Shown here: positions 16,858 to 23,548 of the stretch, one piece after another
Numbering within the stretch: position 1 is the first letter of the stretch
Layout: the number at the start of each line of letters is the position of its first letter
DNA from: Alloalcanivorax profundimaris
Lineage (GTDB): Bacteria > Pseudomonadota > Gammaproteobacteria > Pseudomonadales > Alcanivoracaceae
Direction of reading: 5' to 3'
Length of the DNA: 64,000 nt
Assembly (NCBI RefSeq): GCF_015265435.1
Contig: NZ_JABJWH010000012.1
Location: forward strand, 25,162-89,161
Program-made: the position numbers and the translations under genes
Notes under the pieces: generated by a model
Seen by the model: only the letters and a program-made list of their open reading frames with translations
Told to the model about the DNA's origin: nothing
Databases searched by the model: none

Positions 16858-17724
16858 TCAAACCGCCTGGCGTTTCAGGTCATGGGGCACGGACCACTGC
16901 TGGAAATGCCGGCGCTCGCAGTCGGCGATCCAGCGGTTCAGGTCCCACAGATCGGCGATCGGCGCGCCGGTGAACGGCAGGGTGTGCAGGTAGCCGTCCG
17001 GGCCGAACTCCGGGGTCATGGTGGTGGTGCTCAGGCCGCGCCGGCGCTGGGACGACCACACCGCTTCCCAGCAGCGCTGGTGGGCGGCCAGGGCGCCGGC
17101 GAATTCCGGCGCGCCGGGGTGCGGCACCTGGGGCCCCTGGTCGTAGCCCACCCGGCTGTGCACATGCAGGGCCTGCTCGGCGACCCGCTCGATGCTGTCC
17201 CACTCGGTGTCCGGCAGGCGCTCGCACACCACCGCCCAGTGGCTGAAGTCGCAGGTCACCGCCAGCTCCGGCACGCGCTCCAGAATCGCCACCGTGTTCC
17301 AGGGGCAGAAAAAGCTGCGCCCGCGATGGGTTTCGAAGCTGGCGGTGACGCCCAGGCCGGTGGCGATGTCCTGGGCCTCGGAGAAGAAGCGCACGCTGTC
17401 GTCGATGGACCAGGCATCGCAGCCACCCATTACGTTGGCGAACTCGGCGCCCAATTCACGGCCGGCGGCCAGTTGTGCCTCGAAATCCGCCAGGTGCTCT
17501 TCCACCGAGGCCTGGCGGCGCGGCACATAGCTGCCGGCGGTGCAGATTTCCTGAATCCAGCGCAGGCCGTAGGCGGCCAGGGCGCGGCCCAGGGCGTCGC
17601 GTTCGCCGTTGTCCGTTGGCAGGGGCGCCTCCAGGCCCTGGAAGCCGGCGTCCACCGCCAGCCGCGCCGCGTCGGCGACGTCGCCCGGATGTCCCCACAG
17701 GGTTTTGAAATGGCTCAGCTGCAT
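16858..17724 (-). CDS. sugar phosphate isomerase/epimerase-like TIM barrel (AP_endonuc_2 family)
   Basis: A 288-aa protein with features of the xylose-isomerase-like TIM barrel: LAVDAGFQGLEAPLP, IQEICTAGSYVP, ASFETHRGRSFF (Glu and His metal ligands), AVTCDFSHWAVVCE (Asp and His), and TMTPEFGPDGYL (Glu). It is likely metal dependent; the substrate is unknown. It is the first gene of the minus-strand operon. The ATG at 17724 has GGGAGG just upstream and is preferred over starts at 17739 and 17808. Confidence 0.8.
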   Translation of the reverse strand: MQLSHFKTLWGHPGDVADAARLAVDAGFQGLEAPLPTDNGERDALGRALAAYGLRWIQEICTAGSYVPRRQASVEEHLADFEAQLAAGRELGAEFANVMGGCDAWSIDDSVRFFSEAQDIATGLGVTASFETHRGRSFFCPWNTVAILERVPELAVTCDFSHWAVVCERLPDTEWDSIERVAEQALHVHSRVGYDQGPQVPHPGAPEFAGALAAHQRCWEAVWSSQRRRGLSTTTMTPEFGPDGYLHTLPFTGAPIADLWDLNRWIADCERRHFQQWSVPHDLKRQAV

Positions 17725-17800
17725 GACGCCTCCCGTCATCGTGGTGCCTGGGACGGGCGGAACCGGAGGGCGGGACACGCCGGCGCGGTTCTGTCCGTGG

Positions 17801-17814
17801 TTATACATGTCTAA
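17801..17814. promoter_or_regulatory. palindromic operator upstream of the isomerase-desaturase-ABC operon
   Basis: TTATACATGTCTAA is a 14-bp quasi-palindrome (12 of 14 positions symmetric). It shares the TATACA arm with the palindrome at 10881-10902. It lies 77-90 nt upstream of the first gene of the minus-strand operon. This supports joint control of the two transcription units by the TetR protein at 12437-13045. Confidence 0.42.
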
Positions 17815-17824
17815 GCAGCATTTG

Positions 17825-17973
17825 TGCCAAAAATCGGGCGGCTAAAGAATGAGCGTAGCTTGTTGATTTGCAAGGAGGGTTTGGGGTTGGGAGGGAGGGG
17901 GTGGTTGGGGTTGGGCTGCACGCATAGGGAGCGGGGCGCACCAGGAGGTTTCAGGGGTGCCGATTGGTCGGGG
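17825..17973. other. G-rich intergenic stretch with potential G-quadruplex (17877-17915)
   Basis: No gene is supported here. Between 17877 and 17915 the plus strand carries seven runs of three or more G (at 17877, 17883, 17889, 17893, 17897, 17907 and 17913) separated by one to five other bases, mostly T or A. That satisfies the usual intramolecular G-quadruplex pattern more than once over. It lies upstream of the divergent isomerase operon and just past the 3' end of the small secreted-protein gene. Confidence 0.6.
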
Positions 17974-18357
17974 TTAGCGGAGCAAGGGCGGAGGGGCTTC
18001 GCGCCGGGGTGGGCGTTGCGGCCGGACGCCCTGCCCGAGAGTGTTGCCCATCCGGTTACGCAGGGTGGAACGGCTGAATTGTCCGCTGCGGTTGGGCGAC
18101 TGGTGAATCACCGATTCGGCGTTCAGCCGTGGTCGGTTCCGGACCTGCTCGCCTGCATGGCTCGGCGCCATTTTTTCCTGGTAACACTCATAGGGCAGGG
18201 CGCGCTGGCCGTTCACTTCCACGGTGATGCAGGGCGGCGCGTCGTCGTTTCCACCGCCATCATTCGGGGCGGCCCCGGCCAGCGTGGCCAGCAGGGCGAT
18301 GCCCGCCAGTGCCGTCGCCAGGCACCGCGGACCCATGGGGTCGTGGTGTGCCGCCAT
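17974..18357 (-). CDS. small secreted proline/arginine-rich protein, unknown function
   Basis: A 127-aa protein with a signal-peptide-like N-terminus (CLATALAGIALLATLAGAA, residues 12-30) and a mature part beginning with an Asp/Gly/Asn linker. Then come PCITVEVNGQRALPYECYQEKM with two cysteines, and a conserved-looking tail (QFSRSTLRNRMGNTLGQGV, then PQRPP). I recall similar small VEVNG...C proteins in Pseudomonas and relatives near large surface-protein loci, but cannot name a family. Its gene is divergent from tpsB across a region with two copies of the composite promoter element. It may be a secreted partner of the TpsA system. Start could also be the Met at 18336. Confidence 0.6.
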   Translation of the reverse strand: MAAHHDPMGPRCLATALAGIALLATLAGAAPNDGGGNDDAPPCITVEVNGQRALPYECYQEKMAPSHAGEQVRNRPRLNAESVIHQSPNRSGQFSRSTLRNRMGNTLGQGVRPQRPPRREAPPPLLR

Positions 18358-18440
18358 CCTGCTTCATTCCTTCCTGTTCCGGGTCCGGCCTACCTTGCCG
18401 CCATCCCGGTGGCGCCACAATGTCGGGCCACGCAAGCCGG

Positions 18441-18488
18441 ATGAATTTTTTATGAAATGAATACGGTTTCGCCACGCTGAAACAGTCT
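18441..18488 (+). promoter_or_regulatory. composite promoter element, copy 1 (Pho-box-like motif plus ECF-like GTCT)
   Basis: ATGAATTTTTTATGAAAT at 18441-18458 is followed, after exactly 26 nt, by GTCT at 18485. CGGT stands 17 nt before the GTCT, giving an ECF-like pair (CGGT-N17-GTCT). The same layout recurs at 18616-18663 and 28759-28806. Read on the opposite strand the 18-mer is ATTTCAT-AAAA-AATTCAT, a 7-4-7 direct repeat like a degenerate Pho box (consensus CTGTCAT-N4-CTGTCAT). It could serve the plus strand (orphan terminator downstream) or the minus-strand small secreted gene. Confidence 0.55.
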
Positions 18489-18494
18489 TGTTCT

Positions 18495-18582
18495 CTGTTG
18501 ATCGGAGCATTCCATTTATAAAAAGACGGAACACGGTCGGCAATCAGGTGACCGCCGCCCTTCGCCGGGCGGCGGATTTTTT
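18495..18582 (+). ncRNA. candidate small RNA or attenuated leader ending in an orphan terminator
   Basis: The GTCT of promoter copy 1 would place a start near 18495, and a strong terminator lies at 18552-18582. No plausible open reading frame with a ribosome site falls between them, so a transcript of roughly 88 nt is predicted. The alternative is a leader that reads through into tpsB (start 18716), with the hairpin acting as attenuator. Entirely inferential; no known sRNA family recognised. Confidence 0.35.
18552..18582 (+). terminator. strong rho-independent terminator without an upstream plus-strand gene
   Basis: CCGCCGCCC (18552-18560) and GGGCGGCGG (18567-18575) form a perfect 9-bp GC stem with a TTCGCC loop, followed by ATTTTTTC. 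The nearest plus-strand gene upstream is more than 5 kb away (TetR at 13045), so it must end a non-coding transcript or attenuate one. Confidence 0.75.
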
Positions 18583-18615
18583 CGCGTCCGCCGCTGTAAT
18601 CCTCTAACCGGCGTT

Positions 18616-18663
18616 ATGAATTTTTGGTGACAAAAGTTCGGTCATGGTGGGCGGGCCACGTCT
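18616..18663 (+). promoter_or_regulatory. composite promoter element, copy 2, upstream of tpsB
   Basis: ATGAATTTTTGGTGACAA at 18616-18633, then 26 nt, then GTCT at 18660-18663 (context CACGTCTTA). As in copy 1, CGGT lies 17 nt before the GTCT. On the minus strand the motif reads TTGTCAC-CAAA-AATTCAT, whose first half matches the Pho half-site CTGTCAY at six of seven positions. Expected start about 18670-18675, giving a leader of about 40 nt before the tpsB ATG. Confidence 0.58.
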
Positions 18664-18715
18664 TAAAACTGTTAACTGAATCACTGCCTCTTTTTTAGTG
18701 CCGAGTCCTTTGCCC

Positions 18716-20311
18716 ATGTTTGATGCGCACGGAAGAACGTCAGGTTTTATCACCAAGGGGGGCGCATGGCTTTTTATTCTGCTGTTGCTGAGCCCGCCGC
18801 TGGCCGCCCAGGAGGCGGCCACCACCACCGTTACCATTCGGGAGTACATCGTTCGCGGTAACACCGTGTTGGATAACCGCGCCATCGAGAAAGCGGTGTA
18901 TCCGTATCTTGGGCCGGACAGGACACTGAGCGACATTCAGAGCGCCCGCGCGGCCCTGCAGAAGGCCTACCAGGAGCGGGGCTATCAATCGGTGTACGTG
19001 GAGCTCCCGGAGCAGAAGGTGTCCGGCGGGGTGGTCTATCTGCTGGTTTCCGAGGTCACCGTGGGACGGGTGCGGGTGGTGGGCGCCAAGTACCATTCGC
19101 CGCTGGCGATCCGCCAGGAGGTGCCGGCGCTTAGCCGGGGCGTGGTGCCGGATTTCGAGCTGGTCCAGGAACAGCTCACCAAGGTCAACCGCTCCGGCAA
19201 GCGTCAGGTCATGCCGCTGGTCAAGGAAGGACGAGTACCCGGTACCATGGATGTGGACCTGTCGGTGGAGGATCAGCGGCCCTGGAACGCCAGCCTGACC
19301 CTGAATAACGATTACAGCGCCGACACCGAGAAGCTGCGCACGGTCGCAACCTTGTCCCATTCCAACCTTTGGCAACGTGGCCACAGTGCTTCCCTGACCT
19401 TTTTCACCGCGCCGGAAAATACCGACAACGCCGAGGTCTGGTCCTTCAGCTACGAAGCGCCGTTGAGCGACCGCTGGTCCACCCGGCTCAGCGGCTATAC
19501 CTCGGACAGCGACGTGGCCACGGTGGGCGGCACCAATGTGCTGGGCCGGGGCCACTCCTATGGCATCGCGGCGGTGTACAGCCTGCCTTTCGACGGGACC
19601 TGGGGGCATTCCTTTACCGCCGGCATCGACTTCAAGGATTTCGAGGAGGCGCTGCGTTTCGGTGGCGAGGAGGACCAGGTGCCGTTGGAATACGCCCCCT
19701 TCACCTTCTCCTACGACGGTTACTTCTTCACCGACGACTACCAGGGCTTCCTGAATCTCAGTCTGGTGACCGCCTCCGACGAGATTCCCTCCGGTGGCAG
19801 CGGCTGGCGGGAATTCGATTACAAGCGCTACAAGGCGAGCCCGGACTTCGCCGTGCTCAAGGCGGACGCCAACCTGGAGTGGCAGCTCAAGAACTGGGTG
19901 CTGGCCGGCAAGGTACGGGGCCAGGCGGCCTCCGGGCCGCTGATCTCCAACGAGCAATTCGCCGTGGGCGGCGCCGGCTCGGTGCGCGGGTACCTGGCCG
20001 CCGAGCAGGCCGCCGACGACGGCTACCTGGCCAGCCTGGAGTTGCGTACCCCGTCCCTGGACGGCTGGTTCGGCAACCCCTGGCGCCTGCTGCGCTTCCA
20101 TGTGTTCGGGGAAGGCGCCCAGTTGCAGTTGCGTGATCCGCTGCCGGAACAGGAAGCCCGCTTCGACCTGGCCAGCGTCGGCGTTGGCGCCCGCGCCGAG
20201 CTGTGGGATTACGTCAGCGGCTCCGTGGATCTGGGTTACCCGCTGGCGGAAACCGGCGACACCGAGAAGTACGACCCCCGGGTGCACTTCAGCGTTACCG
20301 CGCGCTTTTGA
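18716..20311 (+). CDS. TpsB outer-membrane translocator (ShlB/FhaC/HecB family)
   Basis: A 531-aa outer-membrane protein for two-partner secretion: signal peptide (to about residue 31), POTRA_2 domain (about 38-115; REYIVRGNTVLDNRAIEKAVYPYL), a second POTRA-like part (SEVTVGRVRVVGAKYHSPLAI), then a beta-barrel of the ShlB type. The barrel includes the lid-lock motif VRGY (GGAGSVRGYLA) and ends in Arg-Phe, a normal C-terminal Phe for BAM recognition. Its substrate is most likely the TpsA at 28877-41026, unusually 8.6 kb away. A GTG at 18698 is an alternative start; ATG 18716 gives a cleaner signal peptide. The ribosome site is weak. Confidence 0.9.
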   Translation: MFDAHGRTSGFITKGGAWLFILLLLSPPLAAQEAATTTVTIREYIVRGNTVLDNRAIEKAVYPYLGPDRTLSDIQSARAALQKAYQERGYQSVYVELPEQKVSGGVVYLLVSEVTVGRVRVVGAKYHSPLAIRQEVPALSRGVVPDFELVQEQLTKVNRSGKRQVMPLVKEGRVPGTMDVDLSVEDQRPWNASLTLNNDYSADTEKLRTVATLSHSNLWQRGHSASLTFFTAPENTDNAEVWSFSYEAPLSDRWSTRLSGYTSDSDVATVGGTNVLGRGHSYGIAAVYSLPFDGTWGHSFTAGIDFKDFEEALRFGGEEDQVPLEYAPFTFSYDGYFFTDDYQGFLNLSLVTASDEIPSGGSGWREFDYKRYKASPDFAVLKADANLEWQLKNWVLAGKVRGQAASGPLISNEQFAVGGAGSVRGYLAAEQAADDGYLASLELRTPSLDGWFGNPWRLLRFHVFGEGAQLQLRDPLPEQEARFDLASVGVGARAELWDYVSGSVDLGYPLAETGDTEKYDPRVHFSVTARF

Positions 20312-20374
20312 ACGCCATGCCATGAAGACCTTAACGACAACGGACCCAATTGCTTTTTTTCGGAGTGCCTGACC

Positions 20375-22312
20375 ATGCGACAACGTCTACTCATACTCAT
20401 TCTCTCCTGCCTGGGGGCGCTGGCGCCGGCTCTGGCCCAGGCCTGGTGGCAGGAAGACTGGAGCTACCGCAAGCAGATCACCGTGGATACCACCCAGGAA
20501 GGCGCCGCTATCACCGAGCGGGTGGGGCGGGTGCCGGTGCTGGTCCGCCTGCACACGGGCAACTTCAGCTTCGACGGCGTCAAGGAAAACGGCGCCGACC
20601 TGCGTTTCGTGCTCGGTGACGATGAAACGGTGCTCAACCATCGCATAGAGAGTTTCGATGCCCTGCTCGGGGTGGCTTACATCTGGGTGGACGTGCCGGA
20701 GATCCAGGGCGGAGCCCGCCAGGACATCTGGATGTATTACGGCAATCCGCAGGCGCCTTTGCCGGACAGCAATCAGGTATTCGACGCCGACTACGCCGGC
20801 GTTTATCACTTCGACGGCGCGCCGGGCGGCAGCGCCGATGACGCCACCGCCTACAACAACGATTCCACCAACCCGGTGCCCGGCACCACCACCGGCGTGA
20901 TCGCCCAGGCCGCGCAATTCAGTGGTGAGCCGCTGATGCTGCCGGCCTCGCCGTCCCTGGCGGTAACCGCCGGCGGCGCCTTCAGCTTCAGTGCCTGGAT
21001 CAAGGCGCCCCAGGCCGCCGGCGAGCAGCTTCTCTACGCCCGCCGCCAGGGCGGCAATGCCCTGCTGATCGGTATCGCCAACGGCGTGCCCTTCGTGGAA
21101 GTGAACGGCCAGCGCAGCGAGCGGGGCCAGCCGCTGGCCGCCGATCAATGGCAGCACCTGGCGGTGACCGCCGGCGCCCGGGGCGTGACGCTTTATCTCA
21201 ATGGCCGTCAGGCGGGCCAGATGGCGGTGGCGCTGCCGGCCTTCAACGGCGTCGCCGCCCTGGGCGGTGACGTGCCCGGTTACCGGGCGGGCGTGGCCGG
21301 TGGCGCTGAAGGCGCCAATGACAGTACCGGGGAAAATGCCGGGGAAGGCAACGGCGAAGGCGCCACCGACGCCGCCTTGGCGGATGCCGGGGAAGGTGAA
21401 ACGCCGGCCGCCCTGGCGCCGGCCACCGGCTTCACCGGCGCCATGGACGAGGTGCGCCTGTCCCGGGTGGAACGGTCCCCCGCTTTGCTGCGCGCCAGCG
21501 CCCTGTCCCAGGGGCCGGAGTCGCGGCTGCTGGTGTTCGGCGTGGACGAGGAGCAATCCGGGTTCGGCTTCGGTGCCCTGGGTTTCCTGCTCTCCTCGGT
21601 GCCGGTGGATGCCTGGGTGATCATCGGTGTGCTGGCGCTGATGATGGTGCAGACCTGGGTGGTCATGTTCCAGAAATTCCGCCAGGCCCGGCGTACCGAC
21701 GAGGCCAACGCCGAGTTCCGCGACGCCTTCGCCGGCGTTGGCACCCGCCTGGAAGTTCTGGCTGATGACCGGGACCTGGGCGAGCGCCTGGCGCACTCGT
21801 CCCTGTGGCGGCTCTATCAGGTGGCGGTGCGCGAGCTGCGCGTGCGCCGCGAGCAGGGCGCCGACACCGACCGCATTTCCTCGGAAACCCTGGAAGCCAT
21901 CCGCGCCTCCATGGACGCGGTGCGTACCAATGAAAACCGCGCCCTGGGCCACCGCCTGGGCGTGCTCTCCAACGCCATCGCCGGCGGCCCCTACATCGGC
22001 CTGCTGGGCACCGTGCTGGGCATCATGGTGGTGTTCCTGGGCACCGCCATGGCCGGCAACGTGAACATCAACGCGGTGGCTCCGGGCATGGCCGCGGCCC
22101 TGCTGGCCACGGCGGCGGGTCTGTTCGTCGCCATCCCGGCGCTGTTCGCCTACAACCGCCTGAACGGCCGCAACCGGGAAATCAGCTCCGACATGCGCGT
22201 GTTCCTGGACGAGTTCGTGACCCGTCTGGCGGAACTGCGCGGCGCCGGCTCCCCTCACTCGCCGTCCGTCGCGGCCGACCTGTCGGTCGGCCGCCGGGAC
22301 GCCCTGGCATAA
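20375..22312 (+). CDS. ExbB/TolQ/MotA-family proton channel protein fused to periplasmic DUF2341 and LamG domains
   Basis: A 645-aa fusion. After a signal peptide (to about residue 22) comes a DUF2341 domain (about 25-140; WWQEDWSYRKQITVDTT start and VPVLVRLH). Next is a concanavalin-like LamG domain (about 145-390) interrupted near 305-345 by a Glu/Gly/Ala/Asp linker. Then a transmembrane helix (about 412-432) and a complete ExbB module (about 435-620; GPYIGLLGTVLGIMVVFLG, AAALLATAAGLFVAIPALFAYN). It should form the proton channel with ExbD, driving the TonB-like protein downstream. The large periplasmic head, absent from ordinary ExbB, could contact peptidoglycan, a glycan or TpsA. Gene order exbB-exbD-tonB is intact. 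Confidence 0.9.
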   Translation: MRQRLLILILSCLGALAPALAQAWWQEDWSYRKQITVDTTQEGAAITERVGRVPVLVRLHTGNFSFDGVKENGADLRFVLGDDETVLNHRIESFDALLGVAYIWVDVPEIQGGARQDIWMYYGNPQAPLPDSNQVFDADYAGVYHFDGAPGGSADDATAYNNDSTNPVPGTTTGVIAQAAQFSGEPLMLPASPSLAVTAGGAFSFSAWIKAPQAAGEQLLYARRQGGNALLIGIANGVPFVEVNGQRSERGQPLAADQWQHLAVTAGARGVTLYLNGRQAGQMAVALPAFNGVAALGGDVPGYRAGVAGGAEGANDSTGENAGEGNGEGATDAALADAGEGETPAALAPATGFTGAMDEVRLSRVERSPALLRASALSQGPESRLLVFGVDEEQSGFGFGALGFLLSSVPVDAWVIIGVLALMMVQTWVVMFQKFRQARRTDEANAEFRDAFAGVGTRLEVLADDRDLGERLAHSSLWRLYQVAVRELRVRREQGADTDRISSETLEAIRASMDAVRTNENRALGHRLGVLSNAIAGGPYIGLLGTVLGIMVVFLGTAMAGNVNINAVAPGMAAALLATAAGLFVAIPALFAYNRLNGRNREISSDMRVFLDEFVTRLAELRGAGSPHSPSVAADLSVGRRDALA

Positions 22313-22322
22313 GGAGAACCGC

Positions 22323-22748
22323 ATGGCTTCCGTTAAGGCTTCCATGGACGACGACGAACAGGACGGCCCGGTGGATGGCATCAACATCACGCCTTTGGTG
22401 GATGTGCTGATGGTGGTGCTGGTGATGTTCATCCTCACCGCCACCGCGCAAGTGGCCGGCATTCAGGTGGACCTGCCCAAGGCCAGCGCCTCGGTGTCCT
22501 TGTCCGAGCCCAAGACCAAGGCGGTGTCGGTGAACAACGACGGCCAGATTTTCCTGGACGCCTACCCGGTGACGCTGGACGAGTTGGAAGACCGGCTGCG
22601 CACGGAAAAGGCCACCAACCCGGATTTCCCGGTGGTGGTGCGCGGCGACGCGGCGGTGCAGTACCAGAAAGTGGTGGAGGTGCTCGACGTCCTGCGCCGC
22701 CTGGAGCTGGCCCAGGTGGGCCTGGTCACCGGTAAACCCAAGAACTGA
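22323..22748 (+). CDS. exbD: ExbD/TolR-family protein
   Basis: A 141-aa bitopic inner-membrane protein. A short cytoplasmic N-terminus (acidic, DDDEQDGPVDG) leads into the single helix INITPLVDVLMVVLVMFILTA with the conserved proton-carrying Asp in PLVD, followed by a periplasmic domain with VDLPKA and VVVRGDAAVQYQKVVEVLD. It is 10 nt after the ExbB fusion gene and 19 nt before the TonB-like gene. It pairs with the ExbB module to use proton motive force. Confidence 0.93.
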   Translation: MASVKASMDDDEQDGPVDGINITPLVDVLMVVLVMFILTATAQVAGIQVDLPKASASVSLSEPKTKAVSVNNDGQIFLDAYPVTLDELEDRLRTEKATNPDFPVVVRGDAAVQYQKVVEVLDVLRRLELAQVGLVTGKPKN

Positions 22749-22767
22749 TTGGACGGACCCGAACGAG

Positions 22768-23484
22768 ATGCCACAGCAAGCACCGAAACCGAGCCGCCGG
22801 GACGCCGCGCGCAACCGCCGCATCGCCGCCGTGGCCACCACCCTGGGCGTGGTGCTGGCGGTGGCCCTGGTGGGCGCGTTGATCTGGTACTGGGCCAATC
22901 AGACCGCCGGCGTGCGCCGTCAGGTGCCCAAGCAGGACATGGTCGTGCCGTTGCCGCCGCCACCGCCGCCGGAGGAACAGCCGGAGCCGGAACCGGAGCC
23001 CGAACCGGAGGAGCAGGTGGAACCGGAGCCGGTGCCCGAGGAGCCCACGCCGGTGGAGGAACCCACCCCGGAGGAACCGCCTTCACCGTCCCAGGACCTG
23101 TCCGAGGCGATGCAGATTGACGGCGAGTCCCAGGCCGGCAACGACGCCTTCAACATCGGCGCCGGCAGCGGCGGTGGCATGGGCGGCTCCGGCGCCGGCG
23201 CGGCGGGCAACGCCACCTACGGCCAGTACCTGTCCTACGCCTTCCAGCGGAAGCTGCGCGAAAACCGGGACATTCGCCACCTCAGCTATCGGGTGGAGGT
23301 GAATCTCTGGCTGGACCCGGACGGCCGGGTCACGCGGGTGGAGATGCTGTCCTCCAGCGGCGACCAGGACGTGGACCGGCGGATTGTGAACGCCCTGCGC
23401 GACATGGACGCGCTGGATCAGAAACCGCCGCGGTCACTGACCTTGCCGGTGCGCATGTCACTGCAGGGACGGCGGCCGGGATGA
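22768..23484 (+). CDS. tonB: energy transducer TonB family protein
   Basis: A 238-aa protein: cytoplasmic basic N-terminus, one membrane helix (about 24-44), a rigid Pro/Glu periplasmic spacer (about 56-108) rich in PEPEPEPEE and PTPVEEPTPEEP units, a short glycine-rich hinge (about 128-150), and a C-terminal TonB-like domain (about 160-235; YRVEVNLWLDPDGRVTRVEMLSSSGDQDVDR). With the ExbB fusion and ExbD it makes a dedicated energy-coupling complex. No TonB-dependent receptor is in the window; the only receptor-like signal part is the STN protein at 27932-28609, itself carrying a TonB_C-like end. Confidence 0.9.
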   Translation: MPQQAPKPSRRDAARNRRIAAVATTLGVVLAVALVGALIWYWANQTAGVRRQVPKQDMVVPLPPPPPPEEQPEPEPEPEPEEQVEPEPVPEEPTPVEEPTPEEPPSPSQDLSEAMQIDGESQAGNDAFNIGAGSGGGMGGSGAGAAGNATYGQYLSYAFQRKLRENRDIRHLSYRVEVNLWLDPDGRVTRVEMLSSSGDQDVDRRIVNALRDMDALDQKPPRSLTLPVRMSLQGRRPG

Positions 23485-23548
23485 ACAACGACCTCGCGGC
23501 CATCAACACGGCAGCCACAAACACGATCTTTTTCAGGAGCCCTTTAGC

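Noticed and set aside
18441..18458. Canonical Pho box at the tpsB/tpsA promoters
   Set aside because: The 7-4-7 layout is there but half-sites match the consensus only partly (four to six of seven) and are inverted relative to the genes, so I call it Pho-box-like only.
18485..18582. Known riboswitch (for example c-di-GMP type) before tpsB
   Set aside because: No recognisable conserved riboswitch core; only the terminator stem is strong.
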